Origin: an uncultured Gammaproteobacteria bacterium | GTDB taxonomy: Bacteria; Pseudomonadota; Gammaproteobacteria; Arenicellales; UBA868 | Direction of reading: 5' to 3' | Assembly (NCBI GenBank): GCA_913051905.1 | Contig: CAJXBY010000044.1 | Span: forward strand, 1 to 16,775 | DNA: 16,775 nucleotides | Shown here: positions 13,095 through 16,775 of the stretch, one piece after another | Layout: the number at the start of each line of letters is the position of its first letter | How positions within the stretch are numbered: the first letter of the stretch is position 1 | The notes under the pieces: model-generated | What the model saw: only the letters and a program-made list of their open reading frames with translations | The model's database searches: none | Told to the model about the DNA's origin: nothing | Made by a program: the position numbers and the translations under genes

Positions 13095-13967
13095 TCAGTG
13101 GCTACTTGCAATCAGGACGACACCGGGAACCACAAGCAGCATGGTGACAATGATGCGAACCGTGAAGGTCTCCCGGCGAAAAACAAAATACCCGAGCAGA
13201 AAACTCAAGAGGGGTGATATGGCGACAATGGGTACTACGCCCACCACGGTCCCGATCTGAAGGGCGGTGTTGAGGGACCATATGGATACGCCGTTGATCA
13301 ACCCACCGAGAAAGAACCACAGCAGTGCCGGGGTCCATCTGAGTTGAGTATGAAATTGACCGTTTTTCCCCGAACCTACGATCAATGCAACGCAAAGTGA
13401 AACCGTATAGCCGACCAGGCCGGCGAACAGGGGTTCAGGCACCTCATTCAACCCCAGTTTAGTGAGGGCGTGAGCCAATGCCCGCAACACCGCTGCGCTG
13501 ATCGGCAGCCCTAGCGCCCAGATCGGCCACGATGAGGGTCCGTCCCTGCGATAGGTGAGTATGATGATGCCGGTCACAATGGCGCCGGTCCCAACAAACA
13601 GAGTCGGAGTCATGGACTCACCCAGGATCAGCACTGCAAAAAGCACTCCGAAGAGTGGCGCAGTTGAGGCCAGGGTGCTCGAAAGTGTCGGGCCCAGGTG
13701 GCGGATGCCGGCCAGAGCGAAGTTAGCCGAAAGAAACGGCCTGAACAGTCCGATCAGCATAAAAAGGATTATCGCCGAAGTCAGCCAGTAGCCCCGTTGG
13801 AGAAACCATGGCGATAGCGTCCAGTAGAAGAGCGTCGATGCAAATATTGAGACCAACGTGCCCGTCCGGCTGTCAACCTGTTTGAGTCCGAGATTGTGAA
13901 TCTGGACCCCGACGGCAAAGAGTAGAGCCGAGCACAGGGCCAGGGCAGCCGGTGAAGAAAAAATCAT
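13095..13967 (-). CDS. EamA/DMT superfamily transporter
   Basis: Inner-membrane transporter of the drug/metabolite superfamily, 290 residues with about ten helices in two EamA repeats. The first repeat ends in the family block LGPTLSSTLASTAPLFGVLF (91-110), followed by LGESMTPTLFVGTGAIVTGI (115-134). The second repeat carries TVVGVVPIVAISPLLSFLLG (240-259) and FVFRRETFT (261-269). The frame is open for 63 more codons upstream, inside the dioxygenase gene, but that part has no membrane character and is a poor family match, so ATG 13967 is chosen. GGGTG about 14 bases upstream is a weak ribosome binding site. It lies 26 bases after the dioxygenase stop in the same unit. Such proteins often export amino acids or metabolites; the substrate is unknown. 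Confidence 0.88.
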   Translation of the reverse strand: MIFSSPAALALCSALLFAVGVQIHNLGLKQVDSRTGTLVSIFASTLFYWTLSPWFLQRGYWLTSAIILFMLIGLFRPFLSANFALAGIRHLGPTLSSTLASTAPLFGVLFAVLILGESMTPTLFVGTGAIVTGIIILTYRRDGPSSWPIWALGLPISAAVLRALAHALTKLGLNEVPEPLFAGLVGYTVSLCVALIVGSGKNGQFHTQLRWTPALLWFFLGGLINGVSIWSLNTALQIGTVVGVVPIVAISPLLSFLLGYFVFRRETFTVRIIVTMLLVVPGVVLIASSH

Positions 13968-13993
13968 CGGTATCACACCCGGGTCAGTGAAAT

Positions 13994-14983
13994 TCAGCCG
14001 TTGTAGGTCCGCTCTCCTGTGTCGCGATGCCAGGTGCGGTACAGGTGCCGTCTGTGCTTGGGGTCCGGGTGGTCTTGATAGGTACTGCGGTAGTGTGTGA
14101 CGGTGGTATTGTTCAGGTACTGCAGGTCCCCTGGTCCGAGTTCCATCTGTACCCATAACGCCGGGTCGGCCAATGTCCTCTCGACGGCGTCCAGGGCCTC
14201 GGCCAGCGCCCCATCGGGCTGCTCGCCTTTGATTTCAAATCCTTTGCGGATCAAAGAGACATTGGCACGGCACTTGAGTTCTGCTCCATTCCAGTCGAAG
14301 AACGCCAGTCGTACGCTCTTCGAATCACCTGGCGGGTGTTCTGCCTGGCGGTCGTAGTGGATCGGCTGGTAAAGCCGGGCAAGAAGATCCGGGCTGTTGT
14401 CGAGCAGTCGGTTGTGCAGCGTATAGATGCTGCACAACCGGCTGATACCGCCGCTCATTGCAGGCCGCTGGCAGAGCAGGCCGACATAACGAGGCAGTGC
14501 GATGCCGAAGGCATTGTCATTGTGGAAATTGAGTTCTACGTTAGTGTGCGATCCACGCACCCCGTAGCTGTATTCCTGCCCGGTATCCATGACTTCATAG
14601 ATCATGGTGCCGTCGAACTTCTGTGCGACAGGGCGGCCGATCAACTGTCCCAAGATCCAGAACACAGCAACTATGTGCTCGGTACTGTGATCGTCGACCG
14701 GCAGGGCACTGAGCAGTGTGAAACCGCAACCGGCGTCTAGAAGGGACCGGGCATGCTTCATCACCTGCTCAGTGGCACGGATCGGAAAATCGGCCGGTGT
14801 CCTCAGCAGGGTCGGCAACGGATTCCGCTGAATGTGTGCTGTGAGTTCCCGGATTTCGTCAACGGCTTCATCGGGTACCACGACCTTCCAGTCTTCCGGG
14901 CTGAGGTCCGAACCCAGCCAGGCCCGATGATCATGAATAGGGTAGTCGAGCATCAGCGAATGATCAGGCCAAGTGGCAGTCAC
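13994..14983 (-). CDS. TauD/TfdA family Fe(II)/2-oxoglutarate-dependent dioxygenase
   Basis: Soluble non-heme iron oxygenase, 329 residues. It couples oxidative decarboxylation of 2-oxoglutarate to succinate with hydroxylation of a substrate. The iron triad is visible as His154 and Asp156 in LNFHNDNAFG and His297 in NNTTVTHYRSTYQD (291-304). The 2-oxoglutarate-binding Arg is in the block DPKHRRHLYRTWHR (307-320), at the usual distance after the distal His. The start is uncertain: GTG 14983 gives this length but has no good Shine-Dalgarno, and ATG 14953 (11th codon) is the alternative. It lies 19 bases after the stop of the FAD/iron-sulfur oxidase and 26 bases before the EamA-type gene, so all three are likely co-transcribed. 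Members act on taurine, sulfonates, phenoxyacids, betaines or amino acids; the substrate is not clear. Confidence 0.9.
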   Translation of the reverse strand: MTATWPDHSLMLDYPIHDHRAWLGSDLSPEDWKVVVPDEAVDEIRELTAHIQRNPLPTLLRTPADFPIRATEQVMKHARSLLDAGCGFTLLSALPVDDHSTEHIVAVFWILGQLIGRPVAQKFDGTMIYEVMDTGQEYSYGVRGSHTNVELNFHNDNAFGIALPRYVGLLCQRPAMSGGISRLCSIYTLHNRLLDNSPDLLARLYQPIHYDRQAEHPPGDSKSVRLAFFDWNGAELKCRANVSLIRKGFEIKGEQPDGALAEALDAVERTLADPALWVQMELGPGDLQYLNNTTVTHYRSTYQDHPDPKHRRHLYRTWHRDTGERTYNG

Positions 14984-15002
14984 TCATCAAGGCGGACCGC
15001 AG

Positions 15003-16775
15003 TCATTTCGATCCGGCTGCCAGTGCGCTTTGCAGCAACTGCACATAGTGGACCGCAGCGCGGCCGCTGCCGTGACTGATCTGCTGCCTGCAGCTGGTGC
15101 CGCCGGCGACAATGGCGCTTTCAGCGGTAAGATCGCGTACTGCAGGCAGAAGTGACAGTTCGCCCATAGCCATCGAGACCGCGTAGGTCTGGGCCCACTG
15201 ACCAAAGTCCCCGGCCATGCCGCAACAACTACTGGCAATGGGGTCTACCTGCAGATCCGGAATCCATCCTAGAACAGTTTCGACGTCACCGGCCGTGGCA
15301 AACGCCTTCTGGTGACAGTGGCAGTGAAGCGCGGCGTGGTTGACTGGCAACGGACCAAGATTCAGTGATAGCGAACTTTGGTGCCGGACCAGATACTCCT
15401 CCAGAAGCAGCGCCATCTTATCCAGACCCCGTAGCTCGGTGGATGAGAAAAGGCCCGTGTACTCATCCCGGAGGGTGAGCAAGCAGGCCGGTTCGATTCC
15501 CACGAGTGGAATGCCGCGCTCTAGGTAGGGCCTCAGTGCTGTAATCAGGCGTGTCGCTTCAGTACGGGCCTGATCGATCAAGCCTGCTGAAAGGAACGTG
15601 CGGCCACAGCATAGCGGTCGGCCTTTCTCCGGCCGCGCGACATGCACGCGGCAGCCTGCTTCCGTCAAGACCTCCACCAGCGCCTGACCGTTCGCGGGTT
15701 CAAACCAGCGGGTAAATGTATCCAGCAGCACGACCACTTCGGTACCCGTGTCAGGCCCGGCAGAAGTCATACGCGCCAGGCCTGAGTCCCGCTCCCACAA
15801 CGGCAGTGGCCGTTGCCGGGTAAGTCCCGTCAGGAATTCCAGCAGGCGCCGCGAACCTGGCAGGGCAGCAGCAGAATTCAGCAGTCCTGCGAGGGGCGCC
15901 AGCAGTGGGGCATAGCGCGGCAGGTAAGCGACCAGCCGCTGACCGGCCGTGAGGCCTACTTTCCGGGCACGCATGGCCTGCAGCTCCATTTTCATACGCG
16001 CCATATCCACGCCCGTGGGGCATTCGCGCTTGCAGGCCTTGCAGCCAACGCATAGCGACATGGTCTCGTGCATCGCATCGGAGGTCAAAGCGTCTTTGCC
16101 GAGTTGTCCGCTGATTGCCAGGCGCAGAGCGTTTGCCCGTCCGCGGGTGGAGTGCTGCTCGTCTCCCGTGGCCCTGTAGGAAGGACACATCACGGCCGCG
16201 TCACGCTTTCGACAGGCCCCGTTGTTGTTGCACATCTCGATCGCACCGGCGAATCCACCCCAGTTCGACCAGTCGAGGCGGGTCGTCTTATTCGTAGCGG
16301 CATAGTCCGGCTGGTAACGGAACAGACTGCGGTCGTCCATCCTGGGTGGCTCAACAATCTTGCCGGGATTGAACAGCCCTTTGGGATCAACAGCGCGTTT
16401 GATGTCGCCGAAGATATCGAGCATGCGATCCCCGAACATGACCGGATGAAATTCAGATCGGACGATACCGTCTCCGTGTTCACCGGAATGTGAGCCCCCA
16501 TACTCCCTGACCATGGCAAAGGCTTTTTCGGCAATGGATCGCATTTTCTTCACATCTGCCGCGCTTTTCATGTTGAGTATCGGCCGTACATGAAGGCACC
16601 CTTCGGATGCGTGGGCGTACCATGTGCCACTGGTGCTGTGGTCGTGGAAGATACCGTTCAGGCGCTCGGTAAAGTCGGCCAGATGTTCCAGAGGCACCGC
16701 ACAGTCCTCGATGAACGAGACCGGTTTGCCGTCCCCCTTCATGGACATCATGATGTTCAGGCCGGCTTTTCTGAC
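15003..16775 (-). CDS. FAD-linked oxidase with iron-sulfur and cysteine-rich domains, D-2-hydroxyglutarate dehydrogenase (YdiJ)-like (5' partial)
   Basis: C-terminal 590 residues of a large flavin/iron-sulfur oxidase. The frame stays open to the window edge (VRKAGLNIMM...), so the true start and the FAD-binding domain lie outside. The order is as follows. The FAD-linked oxidase C-terminal domain (1 to about 140) contains GGSHSGEHGDGIVRSEFHP (93-111) and DPKGLFNPGKI. A three-Cys group (182, 188, 197) in CNNNGAC...CP follows, then a ferredoxin site CVGCKACKRECP (242, 245, 248, 252). The CCG-type domain has CCGRTFLSAG (389-398), HCHCHQKAF and SSCCGMAGDFG. This fusion is that of E. coli YdiJ, reported to oxidise D-2-hydroxyglutarate, and resembles GlcD/GlpC-type respiratory dehydrogenases. 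Electrons probably go to the quinone pool at the membrane. It heads the unit with the dioxygenase and the EamA-type transporter. Confidence 0.9.
   Translation of the reverse strand, partial: VRKAGLNIMMSMKGDGKPVSFIEDCAVPLEHLADFTERLNGIFHDHSTSGTWYAHASEGCLHVRPILNMKSAADVKKMRSIAEKAFAMVREYGGSHSGEHGDGIVRSEFHPVMFGDRMLDIFGDIKRAVDPKGLFNPGKIVEPPRMDDRSLFRYQPDYAATNKTTRLDWSNWGGFAGAIEMCNNNGACRKRDAAVMCPSYRATGDEQHSTRGRANALRLAISGQLGKDALTSDAMHETMSLCVGCKACKRECPTGVDMARMKMELQAMRARKVGLTAGQRLVAYLPRYAPLLAPLAGLLNSAAALPGSRRLLEFLTGLTRQRPLPLWERDSGLARMTSAGPDTGTEVVVLLDTFTRWFEPANGQALVEVLTEAGCRVHVARPEKGRPLCCGRTFLSAGLIDQARTEATRLITALRPYLERGIPLVGIEPACLLTLRDEYTGLFSSTELRGLDKMALLLEEYLVRHQSSLSLNLGPLPVNHAALHCHCHQKAFATAGDVETVLGWIPDLQVDPIASSCCGMAGDFGQWAQTYAVSMAMGELSLLPAVRDLTAESAIVAGGTSCRQQISHGSGRAAVHYVQLLQSALAAGSK

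Noticed and set aside
13968..14156. N-terminal extension of the EamA-type protein by 63 codons
   Set aside because: It lies in the 3' end of the dioxygenase gene. Its Pro/Arg/His-rich sequence does not resemble a transporter N-terminus, whereas ATG 13967 starts at the first helix.
1..16775. Mobile element, defence island, CRISPR array, tRNA or riboswitch
   Set aside because: I looked for transposase and integrase motifs, spaced direct repeats, clover-leaf patterns and aptamer-like leaders. Nothing convincing appeared, and all long frames are explained by metabolic or transport genes.

Overview
The window is ordinary bacterial chromosome, densely packed with metabolic and transport genes. It has Shine-Dalgarno sites, Sec export, ATGA-type gene overlaps and Pseudomonadota-like protein families. 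G+C is moderately high by eye (not computed). A Gram-negative proteobacterium with an organic-acid or amino-acid based lifestyle fits best; I cannot name the genus. I see no tRNA, rRNA, CRISPR array, integrase, transposase or phage gene. The genes at both ends are cut by the window edges.

Left part, + strand (2-8689). First comes the end of an isocitrate lyase/PEP mutase family C-C lyase. A 280-base gap with a possible promoter follows. Then comes a complete oligopeptide/dipeptide-type ABC importer in the order ATPase (DppD-like), ATPase (DppF-like), periplasmic binding protein, permease (DppB-like), permease (DppC-like). A dyad precedes the binding-protein gene and a good intrinsic terminator follows it, so the binding protein is probably made in excess of the membrane parts. 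Next is a two-gene unit: a D-2-hydroxyacid dehydrogenase and a type II haloacid-dehalogenase-like hydrolase.

Middle part, - strand (8723-11087). A glutathione S-transferase and a small unknown protein form one unit, behind a TATAAT box and a 15-base palindrome. Upstream is an MFS exporter-like gene with a near-perfect ribosome binding site and a GTG start. It diverges from a class III (CaiB/BaiF) CoA-transferase at 11265.

Right part. The CoA-transferase converges with a MaoC-type hydratase; their stop codons lie in one dyad. The MaoC upstream region carries two palindromes sharing CTTC/GAAG half sites. The last unit, on the - strand, runs from the right edge: a large FAD and iron-sulfur oxidase resembling D-2-hydroxyglutarate dehydrogenase (YdiJ type), a TauD/TfdA Fe(II)/2-oxoglutarate dioxygenase and an EamA-type transporter.

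Taken together, the genes suggest uptake and breakdown of small organic or amino-acid derived compounds. Two separate enzymes act on D-2-hydroxyacids. A CoA-transferase plus hydratase could activate and hydrate a carboxylic acid, and a C-C lyase could split a branched hydroxy-diacid. No gene set here forms a clearly new system. The best candidates for follow-up are the haloacid/D-hydroxyacid pair with its altered active-site motif, the expression control inside the ABC operon, and the unexplained palindromes.
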